From Chiridota heheva (Eukaryota > Echinodermata > Holothuroidea > Apodida > Chiridotidae), in NCBI GenBank assembly GCA_020152595.1, contig JAIGNY010001807.1, positions 415,001-479,000 on the forward strand: DNA of 64,000 nt, written 5' to 3'. This document shows positions 1 through 14,200 of the stretch, piece after piece. The notes beneath the pieces were generated by a model. That model saw only the letters and a program-made list of their open reading frames with translations, was not told where the DNA came from and searched no databases. The position numbers and the translations under genes are program-made. Every line of letters starts with the position of its first letter. The first letter of the stretch is position 1.

Positions 1-99
1 TGCTAAATAAACATTTGAATTTTTGGGGACCTACTAAAAATACACCCTCACTTTTTGGTATAGCACTTCTTTAAAATCGTACAAAACTCAAAACATTAA

Positions 100-720
100 A
101 TTGATGAGAATAAAAACTTTTAAACATCATCGTTAAAATCTACTGAGGTAAGCATTTTGGTTACTATTTCTAAAGAGGCAGACTGGTAGAGAAAACATTT
201 TCCGTGAAAATCGAGAAAATTCGGACAAAATCGTGGATCCAGGGCGAAGTCCTGCGAAGTGGTCCATGGAGCGAATCCCGGAATTTATGGCGATTTGTTG
301 GTTTTGATGAAGTAAAAATCGGTTAAAATCGTACAAAAGCCTAAAAAGGTAAATTGAAGAGAAGAAAAAGTAAATTTTATATTTGAATCTACTGAGATAA
401 GCATTTGGGTTACCGTTTCTAAACAGACAGGGGAAAAATTCCCCATGAACGGATGAACATTTAGAAATTTGGTGGGGACCTGGTATGGACGGAGTCTATG
501 AGCAAAGTTTTCCAAAGTGCTGAAGCTATCAAGATTTCTTGTGTTTGATGCCCCAAAATGCATGACTTAAAATCAAACATAAAGTTCGAAGACGAACAAT
601 TTAAATTCTGACGTTAAACTGCCGGGTGAAAATCAAGATAAGCATTTGGGTTACCATTTCTAAAATGTCTAAGCAGGTATAGAAGAAATTTAATGAAAAT
701 TCTGGCAAAATATTATTGGA
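100..720 (+). repeat. Degenerate ~245-bp tandem repeat, about 2.5 units
   Basis: The motif 'AAGCATTTGGGTTACC' followed by 'TTTCTAAA' recurs near 150, 395 and 640. Each copy is followed by a purine-rich stretch and 'GAAAATTC...AAAAT'. Spacing is about 245 bp. The units are diverged. Confidence 0.7.
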
Positions 721-1631
721 TATATTCAGGTCAAAAAGTTTTGAGAAGGGCCGAAAAAACAATGGAAAGATTTCGATTAATCAGCACTTAGAAGATCTTT
801 TGAATGACTGATTCCCCCCTTCGCCCCACCCCTTTCCTTTTCCTTCTATCCTCCCGCCTAAAAAAGGGAAGAAAACAAAGATAAATAAGTCAGGCTATTT
901 AATTCTCAACCAGAAAAATTTGCCAAAACTGAGGTCAGATTGTTGGTTGAATTTTGAACTGTCATGTTAATACCACATATTTTTCAACTGGCGTCCAATA
1001 TTGTAGCGACGTCTCTGTTACAGGGTTTTCAATAAATAGTATATCATATTGAACTGTGAAACTAAACAGTAAAATAAATCTCCGACCCTTTCCATGATTC
1101 CCCTTGCCGTCCTCCACACATATGATATTATGATGATGGTCATTCTCAATAACTTGTTCGCTGTTTAGACCATCTATTTCATTTACGATTTTTGAATTTA
1201 CAAAAATGACCATCGGTCTCATGGTTAACATTAGTAGGGGCGATTTTGGAGGATCTGAGCAAAAGCAAGGCATACATTTTCACTCTACTTTACATAAATG
1301 TTGGGGGGTTTATTTCCAATACATTTAGAAATTCAAGATGTATACTGCATACAAAATAAAACGTTGGCTGAAATGCCGGTTAAATATACCGTTATGAAAT
1401 TTCAGACGGGAAACCGAGTAGGATGGGTGGGTGTGGTTTGATACGTGTAAGTCTATACTGATTACAATTCCTAATTCCTATTATCAAACCTGGCAAAACA
1501 GCAAAATATCTTTACCTATAACTGACATTAGTCAATTTAAGAACAACATGTAAGGACTTCTGTTAACAGCAATTTTACTTAAACTTCAAAGTGGGCCAAT
1601 CACTCGTCCTTGTTGCAATTTTCGTTTTTCT

Positions 1632-1671
1632 GGGGGGCGGGGGAGGGAGGCGGAGGGGGTTGGGGGGTGGA
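1632..1671 (+). other. G-rich tract, potential G-quadruplex
   Basis: About 40 bases with six or more runs of three or more G on the + strand, ending 480 bp before the SOWAH start codon. Runs and spacing satisfy the usual G3+N1-7 quadruplex pattern. A role in the promoter is conjecture. Confidence 0.6.
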
Positions 1672-2152
1672 AGGCCTCTGGTTACCCAAAACTCAAAGCG
1701 GCTCTCAGAATTCTCCTTTCAATGACCAGAAGAGCAAAAAAATGTATGGAATTTAATGCCTCCGAAAAATTATTTTAATATATTTCTTTAAATAAGATAT
1801 TTTCACCTGTTTTTCACTTGTTAATTATTAATGTTTCAGTTTCTAGCAAAAGACATTTTAACCATGGAACCACTGCAAAGCTCCACTCTCCTTTTTAGAA
1901 TATACCCCTGCTCTACGATTAGTAGTACAGGTGAAATCCAGAAGTCCACTTTTCAGAAAATAAGGTTTTTGATTGCCTCTATCTGCTTTGACCTCTGTCT
2001 GTCTGTTCCTGATGCAAAATCACCAGCACTCACGTAACAACTGCGCCAAGTGCTTTTAGAAAGAATTACTGGTGACCGATATTTGTTTGGTGCATCACGG
2101 TGACCTCTAAACTTTTTGACCCCGACATACAAAAACGAATTGATTAAGAAAA

Positions 2153-2282
2153 ATGGCGGATCCGGAAGAGGAGTTCACGGCAAATGCTGTGAAAAATTTC
2201 GTCATTTTAAATGGTGGCAAAGTCCCCAATGTTCGTTTAGTTGCCCATTTTAGTAAATTCTTGAAAGATCCTAAACATAAAA
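2153..2282 (+). CDS. SOWAH-like: SOWAH exon 1 (start codon, first half of N-terminal domain)
   Basis: The ATG sits in a good context (aagaaaATGG). The exon encodes 43 full codons plus the first base of codon 44. It carries the acidic leader MADPEEEF, a helix and the family signature GGKVPNVRLVAHF...FLKDP. The donor GTGAGT is at 2283-2288. Reading on past the donor gives a 105-residue ORF to 2470, but the residues after K43 no longer resemble the family, which supports splicing here. The domain is completed in exon 2 after an 11.6-kb intron. Confidence 0.85.
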
Positions 2283-5200
2283 GTGAGTTTCCGCGTTTAT
2301 TATCTTGGTATTTTGTGTTTTTTCCGCGAATGCAGGTGGTTTGTTGTCTTCGTCGGATTAACAAGCCCACACACCAGCCTAATATAACATTGATTTATAT
2401 GACCCAGTTGCACGTAATATTTACCCACATGATTTTTTTTTATATAGGCCAAGGTTCTAAGGCAAAATGAATGAGATTTGTTACAAACTAAAGAATCGAA
2501 AAGTTATATATACCCAGGCTATTAAGCTTATCATTATTTCTGTCACTTATTTTTGTTTAGCCCTTGTCAGTCCTTTGCTTATGTTAAGCTTTAACAGTTA
2601 CATGTCTGATGTAGCCTAGGCCTAATTACATGAAGTTAACGTTACGTCGTTAGGAACCAACACAACAGTGTAGCCATCCTAAATACTGTGTTGTTGTGGT
2701 ACTGGTTAATGTTGTTTACAATACCAGTCAAAAATGCACGTCCATCCGGCCATCAGTGCTGACAAAATGCTGACAAAAACAATGTTATTCTTGCTGGTGA
2801 TTTCAACCAACCTAACATTGACTGGAGTCAAAACATTATTTCAGGAACTAACGCTTCCTCCGAAGCAGCCAAAATTCTTTTTGAAGTGACCAATTCATTC
2901 AATCTCACTCAAATGGTGCAGTCGCCCACCAGAGATAACAACATCCTTGATCTTGTTTTTACTAACAATTTACCAGCTGTTACCTCAGCTAATGTCATTC
3001 CCGGTATACGTGACCATGATATTGTTGAACTGACCCTAAATATCTCCCCTCCTCGTAAAGAGTTGCCTAAACGTAAAATCTATTCAAAGAAAAAAGCTAA
3101 CATAAAACGAATGAAAGAAGACCTGACCAAATTTAAACTGCAATATTATACTCAATTCTATAACTCCACTGATGTTGATGAAAAATGGAATTTCTTTGAA
3201 CAGGAAATTAAATTGAGTATTGATAAAAACACGCCTCACAAATCCACCTCAACTAAACTAAATCTGCCCTGGTTCACCCATATCCAACGCTGTCTCTGCA
3301 GGAAAAAACATAAACTCTTTAAAAAAGCTAAGACTAATCAACAAGCCAATGACTGGACTACCTATAAAAGCTTTAGAAAGGCTGTCCGTAAAAACCTCAA
3401 AGAAGCTAGAAACACCTTCATCTGTGATAAACTTAAAAACTCACTTAACGAAAACCCAAAGGCATTCTGGTCCTATATCAAAAGAATAAGAAGTAGCGTT
3501 GTAGGTGTGTCTGATCTACTAAATAATGGTAAACTCTGCTGTGACAGTAAAACGAAAGCTAACATTCTAAATAACTAGTTTTTTAGTATTTTCACAGAAG
3601 AAAACACCTCCCAAATCCCTGTAAGTAAACCACTCACCAACAGCAAAATAAACCAACTTATAATTACCCTAGAAGGTGTCAAAAAGCAACTGCATGACCG
3701 AGACCCCAACAAAGCCTCAGGTCCTGACTAGATACCACCATGGTTTCTAAAAAGACACGCTGATGACCTCTTGAAATTCTAACTGATCTCCTAAAACCTC
3801 TATCGATAATGGTACTATTCCTAACAAGTGAAAAGAAGCAAACATATGTAGCATTTTAAAAAAGGTGATAAACAAAACCCAGCTAATTATTGACCTATTT
3901 CCCTCACCTGCGTTTGTAGTAAAATCCTTGAGCATATAATCCACTCACATGTGATGAAATTCCTTGATTAGCATAATATCTTAACTGATTTACAACATGG
4001 CTTTCGTGCAAAAAGATCGACTGAAACACAAATCCTCTTAACAATAAATGATATCTCTAAACAAATTGACCAAAACAGTAACGTCTCTATGGCTATTCTT
4101 GACTTCTCAAAAGCCCTTAATAAAGTCCCACACCAGCGCCTGTTATCCAAACTTTCCGCCTTAGCATTGATGGAAATCTCCTGGCCTGGTTTGCATCATT
4201 CCTCAACAACCGCATCCAGTGTGTTGTCTGTGATGGTGAAATTTCTGATTCTAAAGAGGTTTTATCTGGTGTACCACAAGGTACTGTCTTGGGTCCATTA
4301 CTTTTCCTCTTATATGTAAATGACATCCCTGATAATATAAACAGCACAGTCAGACTGTTTGCTGATGACTGCCTTGTGTACAGAACAATTGATAACCCCT
4401 CTGACCAACAAATCCTCCAAGATGATCTTAACAAACTTGAACAATGGCAAAACAAATGGCAAATGAATTTCAAGCCCTCTAAATGCTACATCTTGTCAAT
4501 TTCCTCTAAGAAATGCTTTAAATCACCTGTTTATACCTTATGCAACCAGCCACTAAAACATATCAACTCCCACCCATACCTAGGCGTTGAAATTGTTTAC
4601 TAAAATCCCTAAACGTTCACAGCTCTATTTATAACGTTGAAACTGCTGCATTGGCTTATCACAGAAGCGTAAATGAATTTTGACTACGTGCTAGAATAAA
4701 AGGCCTTTCTGCGATGATATCAGGTCAACTTGTGACTGCCTTTCATCGTCATGGAACACTTTCATGTAATACTAAATAAATATATATATTCAATAATATT
4801 ATATTGAGTCGTTCACTTACATTTTGGGTATGGGTTTAACCCTTACTCTACCAGCACTTTTTTGAAAATGCGCTCGGGAGGCGGGGCCAAAGACGGGGCA
4901 CCCAAAACGGCGATAATATCGTCGCATGGTAGAGTAAGGGTTAATGAAGAAAACTGAAAAGTTGCGTTTTGTGCAAGAGCCTTCACTACTGACTTATTTT
5001 ACGAACAGCGTCTTGGGTGGATGTATCTAATTAGTTAAAAAGTTGTTGAACAATAGAGCGTTGGTGAAGTCAACTTGTGCATATTATTAAATCGAGCACT
5101 GCGCGCATTTGCTGACAATCATGTTTAAAGTTGCAGTTGCCAGCGCACTCAGGTGATACGCGCACTAAATGTGTATGTGTTTCCTAAAGTGAGGGTAGTA

Positions 5201-8200
5201 CAAAGTGGTTGAAATGTCATTTCTTTCGTATTTTAGATGTTATTTTTAGCTTCAAGATGTTCCATCATTTCATTTGTGACTTAGTTTGAAAGATACCTTA
5301 GTTTTAAGATGCTAATGAAATCAGACTCATAGCTCGTAAGTACGTTTTTTAGTTTTGAGAGGGGTTTTTATTTCATGATTATGTCATTTATTGTTGTCTG
5401 AGTGGTTTTCAACGTTACGAGTGTATTGTCTCCCTCAGTATGCAAGTATTGCCTTGCAAGTAGTGCCTACCGAGTGAGGTGTTTATCTCACTACTTAGCC
5501 CTAGGCCTACCTCTAATTCTTTCGTAGTCTGTAGTCATAATGAAGAGCCCGTCGTTAATTTTGGTTAGCTCTATTATTTGAACTAGAGCGTCATGTCAAT
5601 TTTGCTTGATGCTATTTGATTTTGTTAACTTATTTATATTTTCATGTGGAAGTAGTCAATGTGTATGTATTTTTCAAGAAGCACACATCATTGATGTTCC
5701 TAAGTTTGTTGGTTGGAGTCCTAGTAGTAGTTAGGCCTATATATTTTTTCTCTCCAAAATTTGGAGTCCTAGTCGTAGTGACTCTATTTTTTAGACCTGT
5801 GTGGAGTCGTAACACTTAATTGCGCCTTTGAATTAAGAACGACACATCATTGATGTTGTTGTTAGCCTATATTTTCTCTTTCCAGTTTAGAGTCGTAGTT
5901 GAGTACAACTATGAATTTGGAGTTATACTGATACTTGTAAAGTTACGTTGGATTCTGCATTTGTAACGGTTTATCACTAGATGGTTGAGGTTTCTCACCT
6001 AATATTTCACTAGCCCGACCAAACTTTCCTCAACCCCTTTCCAGGCTTGGAAAAATACAAAAAAAGTCACTCGCCAGCCTCTTGTACAGCTTGGCGAGTA
6101 AACTTGTTGAAACCAGTTTTTCCATTCTCCAAGTATTTTCAACTACTTGCCAACACTTTCAACTAAAATTTGACAATTTTCGCGCAACTAGCATACCTCT
6201 GTATTGCCCTTTCCTGGGCCTGACTTCATGACGGTACATATGCAAAAAACATAGCAAGACTACACATGCGCACAATAAAATAAAGTAGGTGGTTTAAAAA
6301 ACAAATTACATCTACATGCACAAACTTAATTGGATTTTTAAATATTAATTTCAGGCCTACTGGCAGAACAAGTAGGCAAGTACAGTAAAAAGTTTGCACT
6401 TAATGCCATAGCTGTACTGTATGCATGTATACATACTGGTCCGATATCAGCACAGCAGCAGCTCAGTGAATTTGTTTCTGGAATAGTTTGGAAAGTACAG
6501 TATTCTATGCATAAGGAGAGCTCCGCCCACTTGAAGAAATACGATAGCGATAGAGATAGCGAGTCTAAAACTCCATTTTCGTCAAGCAATGGCATTACTC
6601 AGAAGAATATAGCATTCCCATCCATATTGACACTAACACAATTCTTGCAAGCTATGTGAGCTAATCAGATTTATCTGTGTAGCTGGGTCACGCGGTAACT
6701 TGCTGAAAACAACGAGATATTGTACAATTTCCCCAGCTACGTTCGTTGCCTTCATACCATTCCGTTCACTGGATGTAAACAGTGTACTGTATATGGCTAC
6801 TCACAATAGGTGGTATTTAAAATTTTACGGCTATCGGTCAAAAATTGATTTATGTTTTAGGTTTTAATGGAAATATTATTTGTTTTTGTGTGTGTGGAGG
6901 CATTTTTTAGTAGAGAAAAAGTACAAGACAGTATTGTAAGTATGTTACGCGAAGGAAAACAATTTATCAAAGCAAGATTTTTACTCGCCATGGCTTTATT
7001 AAGTGTGGCGAGCAACACAGTATATTATGATATTTTTACTCGCCACAATTTTTTTTTACGAGTAGACGAGAGATTTTTCCAAGCCTGACCCCTTTTCTGC
7101 ACGTCTGACATTAAACATAATGGTATAATTCTGGTTATAGAACTACTGTAGCCTGACAGGTTGCTTGAATTATTGAAATTGTGCCAGCCTGCATGTAAAA
7201 TCAACTAGCTCCGGGTAGCAGGCTTCCAGGCTGTAAAGTTTTTTCTTGGGCGGCAAATGCAAAAACGATTATTCAAAATGAGCAGATTATCTAGGGGAAT
7301 GCAAACTTGAACAGTGAATAAGTGCAGAAATTTTCAGAAGAATTACAATAAATTTACATAAATTTTACGTGTTAGGTTTTTGATGTATGAACTAGTCATC
7401 AAGCCAGTCTTCACATTAAGATGCGGAATTGCAAATTATAATTAATTCCCCCAATTTTTTTTTTTTTAACATTGTAAGGGGGGAAATTCTTGTAAAGAAA
7501 TCTGAATGACACTAAACTAAAATACAGTACGATGTTTGTCACGCAACTACTTCATACTTAACACTTGTAATGCTGTAGCTTAGGCCATGACCGTTGAGCA
7601 TAAATTTATTTATAAAACACGCTAAAATGTCGTAAAATGAACCTAAAAACGTATTTCTACACCCTACACTGATGTAAGTGGGCAACAAGAATGAAGAAAC
7701 CTGCCCAGTTCAGCTAGCCTTTTACTCCAAGTGCCCAATGTTCATGCTGTCTGTCTGGTGTTGGTGTTACGAAATATGTGATGAGCGTGAAGAAATATAC
7801 AATGCGCGTAGTACTAGTAATGTGATCATGTCTACTAGATATCTAGGTTGTGTAGTGCATATGGTGTGTGCATGGTATACAATGATGGGAATTAGGTGAC
7901 TTATAACACAATGTACTGCAGCAAAGTGAAACTTTACCAAAATAATAACTCAGTGCCCTAGCTTTGCTGTTTCAGAGGGGCAACTTGTCCTGCCCCTCCG
8001 TGGGCCCGTCTGCCCCTCCCCACCCCCTGGGGTCTGTCCTGCCCCTCAGAAAAGAATATGACATTTAAATAATAATAATGATAAATCTCTAAACACTGAA
8101 TAATCTGAATTAAACTCATAAATGAAAATGGATACAGAACACAGCAGTACCTACTTTTAGTTTTGCATATTTGTTTAATTTTTCTTCCCCTTTTGCATGA

Positions 8201-11200
8201 TACATGTATGAACTATGAACCTGTTTTTCCCCATGATGGCCACTTTTCAGCAAGAAACAGAGTGAAAGAATTGCCTAGCACTAAGTTATGACGTCAAAGA
8301 AAACTTTGTATGTTGGAAGATTTTAGCATTTCAAGTTCCCCATTTTTTCCTTCTTCAAATCCCCCAAAAAAAAAAAAAAAATTACCAAAGGGAAATCCCC
8401 CAAAAAAAAAAAAAAAAAAAAACCAAAGGGGAAATCCCCCCCAAAAAAAAAAAAAAAAAAAAAAAGTACACAAGCGAGAAAATCTCCCCGAAATTTTGAA
8501 CCTTAGTGTAAACACTGCATCAAGCCTCATCACCCATCATGTTGTGACATCTGAATTTGTTGTATTGCATGAACGACGCAGTTCCAGCAGGAATGGTGGC
8601 ATCCTGTGAAAACTAATACTGCTCCTTGAATACTGACCAGTAGCCGTTACGCAATTGGTGAATGGCTGTTGGAAGACTGATCACGGAAGTTGTAACTGGA
8701 TTGTATGTAAATTTGTAGCAGTCGCTTACGTATACTGCAGTGACATTACATACATAACTGCAGTGCAGTCTGCATTCAAATCCGGTATCATAAGAAATTC
8801 CGAATAAGGAATATGGGTTGTAATTGACAAGCTCATAACGTGAAGTGAAGTATAGCCAAGTAGACAAGGTTGTCCGTTGTTGCAGATGAAGAAAGGTACT
8901 ATTTTGTGCAGGGAATGTCTCGCAAATGGCCAAATTTTGTGTGCGGATTTAGAGACAACCAGGAAATTGCACGGATGGAAAATAGCCCTTTTTTTGTCTA
9001 GGGAATATGTTCCAGGCCTAACTTTATAGTCTAGGCGGGCTTATGATAATTTCGAACAGTGGCCACACTGCTTGTGCTTATCTCCAGTTTCCATTGTGCA
9101 AGCGGATGTCCATCGCAGGTTTACAGTAACTCCCCAGCAGTGCTGGTACTCATTTTACTGTGACACATCTTAATCGACTGGAGCAACCCAGTACCTTTTG
9201 CATACCGGAAATGTCTTGCTCAAAGACACAATGCAGTGCTCGCGAACCCTGTAACTTTTGAATACCAAAAGTGTCTTGCTCAAAGACACCATGCAGCGTT
9301 CGCGAACCCAGTACCTTTTGTATACCAGAAGTGTCTTGCTCAAAGACACAATGCAGCGTTCGCGAACCCAGTACCTTTTGCATACTGAAAATGTCTTGCT
9401 CAAAGACACCATGCTGCGTTCACGAACCCAGTACCTTTTGTATACCAGAAGTGTCTTGCTCAAAGACACAATGCAGCGTTTGCAAACCCAGTACCTATTG
9501 TATACCAGAAGTGTCTTGCTCAAAGACACAATGCAGCGTTCGCGAACCCAGTACCTTTTGTATACTGGAAGTGTCTTGCTCAAAGACACAATGCAGCTTT
9601 TGTATACTGGAAGTGTCTTGCTCAAAGACACAATTCATGAACCCAGTGCAACCCAGTTTTGTATTCCAGAAGTGTCTTGCTCAAAGACACAATGCAGCGT
9701 TTGCGAACCCAGTACCTTTTGTATACTGGAAGTGTCTTGCTCAAAGACACAATGCAGCGTTCGCGAACCCAGTATCTTTTGTATACTGAAAGTGTCTTGC
9801 TCAAAGACACAATGCAGCGCTCGCGAACCCAGTACCTTTTGTATACCGGAAGTGTCTTGCTCAAAACCCAGTATCTTTTGTATACTGAAAGTGTCTTGCT
9901 CAAAGACACAATGCAGCGCTCGCGAACCCAGTACCTTTTGTATATCAGAAGTGTCTTGCTCAAAGACACAATGCAGTGAACATTTTGAAGAAGTGATAAA
10001 TGAGCAACAGTATGTCCGTTTAGCAATTGTATGTCTGTTTTGTGCCATATTAGGCATGATAATTTTGTTGGTTATTGTGTACATGCTTATGTTATCAGCA
10101 GATGTCATTAATATGCATGGTGGGCATGGCTTAATGTGAAAGTGCTAAATGATGTAAACACCATACCGTACCCCATGAATCATAAATCAGATTTATGATG
10201 TCAGGTACACAGATGGCTTATGGTCTGTACATATGTTCTAATGTTGTAGTAGTGAAAATAAATCAGTAGGTGGGGCTTACTGATTCTTGCAATAGGGTAA
10301 ATGAGCAACCATTTTTGCATCATACTTGCTATGATAATGATGTTAATTGTTGTGCAAATTGCTAATGTTGTAAACATTTGTATTGATCTGCATGGTGGGT
10401 GTGGTTTATTAATAAATATTTGGGAACAAATATTTCATAATATGCACTGACATGACAGTAAGTACAAAATTTACAAATCAATCAGCTTTTGAAAATGAAG
10501 CATCGGAACCACAAAACCTTTGGTTCTGGTTTCTGTTAGGTATCTGTTTGGAAAGTGAATGTGTACATTAGCAATAGGAATGTAGACTGAACATACTGTA
10601 CTGAGTACTAGGAGATTCACATTTCTGAACATACAGCAGAGGCATTGATTCTTTGCTGCATTTCTTTCCACGGATCTTAATAATTTCCATATATGACTTA
10701 TATACAATACCCAACTAATAAAGTATTTGACATCTTTGTGCAATAGTTACTGGTTTATGGCAAACAATTTTTATTAAATGGGCATTTTTCACACAGTGAT
10801 TTGTGTTTGTAGATCTTTGAGGATCAGTGGTTTATGACCAGTTAGCTGTGATTACCCACTAGATTCACATTAATTTGTACAAGTTTTGCAAATGCCCTGA
10901 CACAATAGCACACTCTGACATTACCTCAACATCTATGGTTGATGTGGGAAATTCATTCCGAAGTATCAAAAGAAAATTGTGTTTTTTGAAGAAACACGAA
11001 GAAAATAGAGAAATCATTGCACTTGTTATTTAGTGTATTAATACATTGGAAATATTAGTCGTGTTAAATAACTCTATACTGGACTACTGAGTAGCAACCT
11101 TCTGTACTGTAGGAAGTCAGTTTACTGTAGCATGAATTTCCATGCCCAAATCACGCAGTGACGGAATTACACTGCAGACAACATGTTCATCATAGTGCAC

Positions 11201-14200
11201 ATTTTTGTCACTTAATATCATTCATTACAAACTGAATTCATATATCTATGATATCTGAGTGTATGTTCCTTTGTTATTTCCTTTAAAAATGACATGTTCG
11301 AAGTGAATAAAATGTGATTTTATTTTCATATATCTCGGACCATTTTGTGCACATCTTTATAGTAAGCCTACAGTACTCTGATACGAGTGCACGATACCGA
11401 TGTTAACAATACAGCGTGATCGTGGCTGACCAATCACGTTGTATCATACGATGTCTTTCAAAAAGGATCTTGCTACTCGCCGAGTTGGGTGATTATTCAT
11501 CAAACTCCTGACCCGCTTTCTCTGAATTTGTTCAATATTTCTAAATATTTCAGTGCATAAGAAATTGTTTTCATTATATATGTAAAGAACTTTTGGGCCC
11601 AAAACAAAAAAAGTGTTTTTTTACCACGTTTTCCGACACATGTTTTTTCCAGATTTTTGGTCGTTATATGTCGTTATAAATCCCTCCGATTTTCATTATT
11701 TTTTGCTTGAATTTTTGTTTACCTTGTTTATAGATGATAGTATTTTCAACCCTTATCTTCCCAATTTCTATGATTTGTTAACGTTTGTTGTCATAACGAA
11801 GCTGTAATCACCTTGATAAACAGCAGTTTCAGCTCATTATATATTCTTAAATCCAAGTGGGTGGAATACGCACAGAAGAAAATAAACGATTTATCGCGAT
11901 GCTGGGAAGTGACTGTGTTTAAACATCTCCATGTATTCATTTTTCTCCCCACTACCTTAAGTTTTTGTTTTGGGAAAATATATTTTCCAGCACGTGATAT
12001 GGTCAAATTGACCCCGCCTGGCCAAATTGATGTATGCATGACCTCATTGAAATAAACTTAGTGCGGGAGCCCAATTTTTTGTGTTTTTTGACAAAATATA
12101 ATTTCACACCGTGTAACCGTGTCACTCACATAACTTCGGCAATTGGCTGAAAAAGGTTAGAAATACCCATTGACCCACGCATTATTATAGTTTGTACAAA
12201 ACAGCTCATAATTTTTGTTACAAGCATATTTTTTTCTTCAAACATTCCCATGAATTCATTTTTCTCCCTACTGCCTTGTAAGTTTTGGTTGGTAGGGAAA
12301 ATATATTTTCCAGCACGTGGTATGGTCAAATTGACCCAAGCCTCCCCCCCCCCTTCCCTTCCTCAACACACACCCTGGACTATGACAGCTTCTTAAGCAC
12401 TGAGCCACTGCACCTCAAGTAATAAGTCTACACCCCTTCCTAGGAGTGTAGACCTAAGGTTGTATAAACGTTCTGACTATTCGCACAGAAAATAAATCCA
12501 TGGGAAAGCATCTCTTGCTTCTTGTTCACAAGATAAATTTGTAAAAATAATGGAATCCTTCATTTTGCACTATTGTTGGCCTTTAGTGACTGTTAGGACA
12601 TAGCAAGGATTTGTTTCTGGGTGTACTGAAAGTTTGAGGGGCTCGCAACCCCTAGCTAATTGTCAAGTTTGAGAGGCTTGCAACCCCTAGCTAATTGTCA
12701 AGGTACACATGCAAAATAATCCTTTTCCTTGACATTTTATGGTCCAGGGATTGAAATTTATATTAATACTGTTCTATATCAGATTTTACTGTTCCAACTT
12801 TTTGCCGATAACAGGACAATTCCTTTCTTCAAAATGGGTGTAATTTACAACAACTTTATTGGTCAATATGACGTGGATATATACTCAGTTATTTATTTGT
12901 ATTAAATATACAGTACATGATGTATCATACAGTTGCATACAGTCATACACGTACAAGCAGCCTTGCATATGTGTATTCACGATTAATTCGGCTGGTAACT
13001 GCAGGCAAGGTGGGAAAAGCTTTTTTCTTTCTGAATGAAATTCTTTTTATGATAATCTTGTTTGACAACATGCACTTTTTTTTAAAATCAGAAATCAAGT
13101 CATTGATCATTGATGCCACATGCTTGTGAAAAGAACACTGTTTCACTGAAACAGTGATGTTTGAAAATTTACTGTTCCTGCATAAAAAGCACTGTTATAG
13201 GGACAGCAGAACAGTGGGAAATTTGACTCCTGTGGTCTCACGCATCTTCATATGCATCAAGCAATCGTATTGCATATTCTCACACTATTCATGCTCATCC
13301 GTGAGAACAACCAAAGTGTTTTGGTTATTGCACTTAAATCCATGCAAATAGCCACAACCTTCTTTAAATGCTGTCATTGAGACCTTTCACTTCAGACACC
13401 CTGCATCAGTAGGCCTATGATGCAGAATTTGAAAATTAGGAAAGAATGTAGTTCAAATATAAATATAAATGGTTTCTTTCATTTGTGTATGTACATGTCA
13501 CATTATGGTATGATGCAATGGCAATAACTGTAGGGTCCAGGGTTCTCCAGCGTGGCCTAGAGTGCACTATTTGAGACAGCAATACATTTAAAAAGTATAC
13601 TTATTGGTAGTTCCTATATTATATTAAAAGTGACATTTTTTTGACTCCATAGTTTCTGCAAAAGTTGTGGTCAGTGGCATATTAAATGAAAATGTGTATC
13701 AAATTCCATCAAAGTGTGCTCGTTAGAAGAAGAAAAAAATGAAGGAAAAATCAGGGTCAGTGTACAGGTTATTGTAATTTGTACCTAATCAGTAAGGATA
13801 GCATGTTCAACCAGTCTTAACCATAATTTCTCTCCTTCTCTTTTTCAGCTGAAAACAGAAAGAAGTTTAAAGGATTTGTAAATGAAGTTGCATCTTTGAA
13901 AGACGAAGGGGTAAATTTGTCCTTTCTCTTACCTGTATTCACCCATGTGCCACACCTTGAGTACCACTAGACAGTCTGGGGATAAGAAGGTGGAGAGAGC
14001 TTAGCCTTTAACTCCCTTACACCCGATTAACACTGGTAGCAGCATTGACAGTGTGTGAAAGGGCATTCTGTTTGGATATAACTCTTAAAGGAATACTCCC
14101 AAATGATAGAGAAAAAAAAAAAAAACAGATGGGTGAAAAAAACAAAAAACCAGATTGATATATCATTCCTAGAAAAAGTTATTGAACTTTAACTTCCTGT

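Larger units (their letters stand above)
1..2152. other. Upstream flank of the SOWAH gene
   Basis: No coding region can be supported here. The stretch holds a degenerate tandem repeat (1-720), AT-rich unique sequence, and a G-rich tract at 1632-1671. A promoter for the gene is expected somewhere in the last kilobase, but no TATA box or initiator stands out and the 5' UTR cannot be delimited. Confidence 0.5.
2283..13848 (+). other. SOWAH intron 1 (11.6 kb)
   Basis: GTGAGT...TTTTTCAG, phase 1. It contains a LINE remnant, a 101-bp MITE, a hAT-type element, a short poly-A/repeat cluster, a 60-bp array with an element tail, and two duplications described separately. The stretches 4950-6030, 7100-8340, 8500-9170, 10545-11900 and 12720-13840 show no gene I can support. 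Confidence 0.75.

Noticed and set aside
962..1273. 103-codon minus-strand ORF upstream of the gene, with an acceptor-like TTTGCTCAG
   Set aside because: No recognisable domain, no donor in a sensible place, and length within chance expectation.
1831..2037. 68-codon ORF just upstream of exon 1
   Set aside because: Separate frame, no homology; could at most lie in a 5' UTR of unknown extent.
8294..8609. Lys-rich and Phe-rich ORFs at the poly-A cluster
   Set aside because: Low-complexity translation of A and T runs.
9258..10139. 293-codon ORF across the 60-bp array, and overlapping ORFs on both strands
   Set aside because: The period is a multiple of three, so several frames on both strands are open by construction, and the ORF ends in a dispersed element tail. 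No evidence of a gene.
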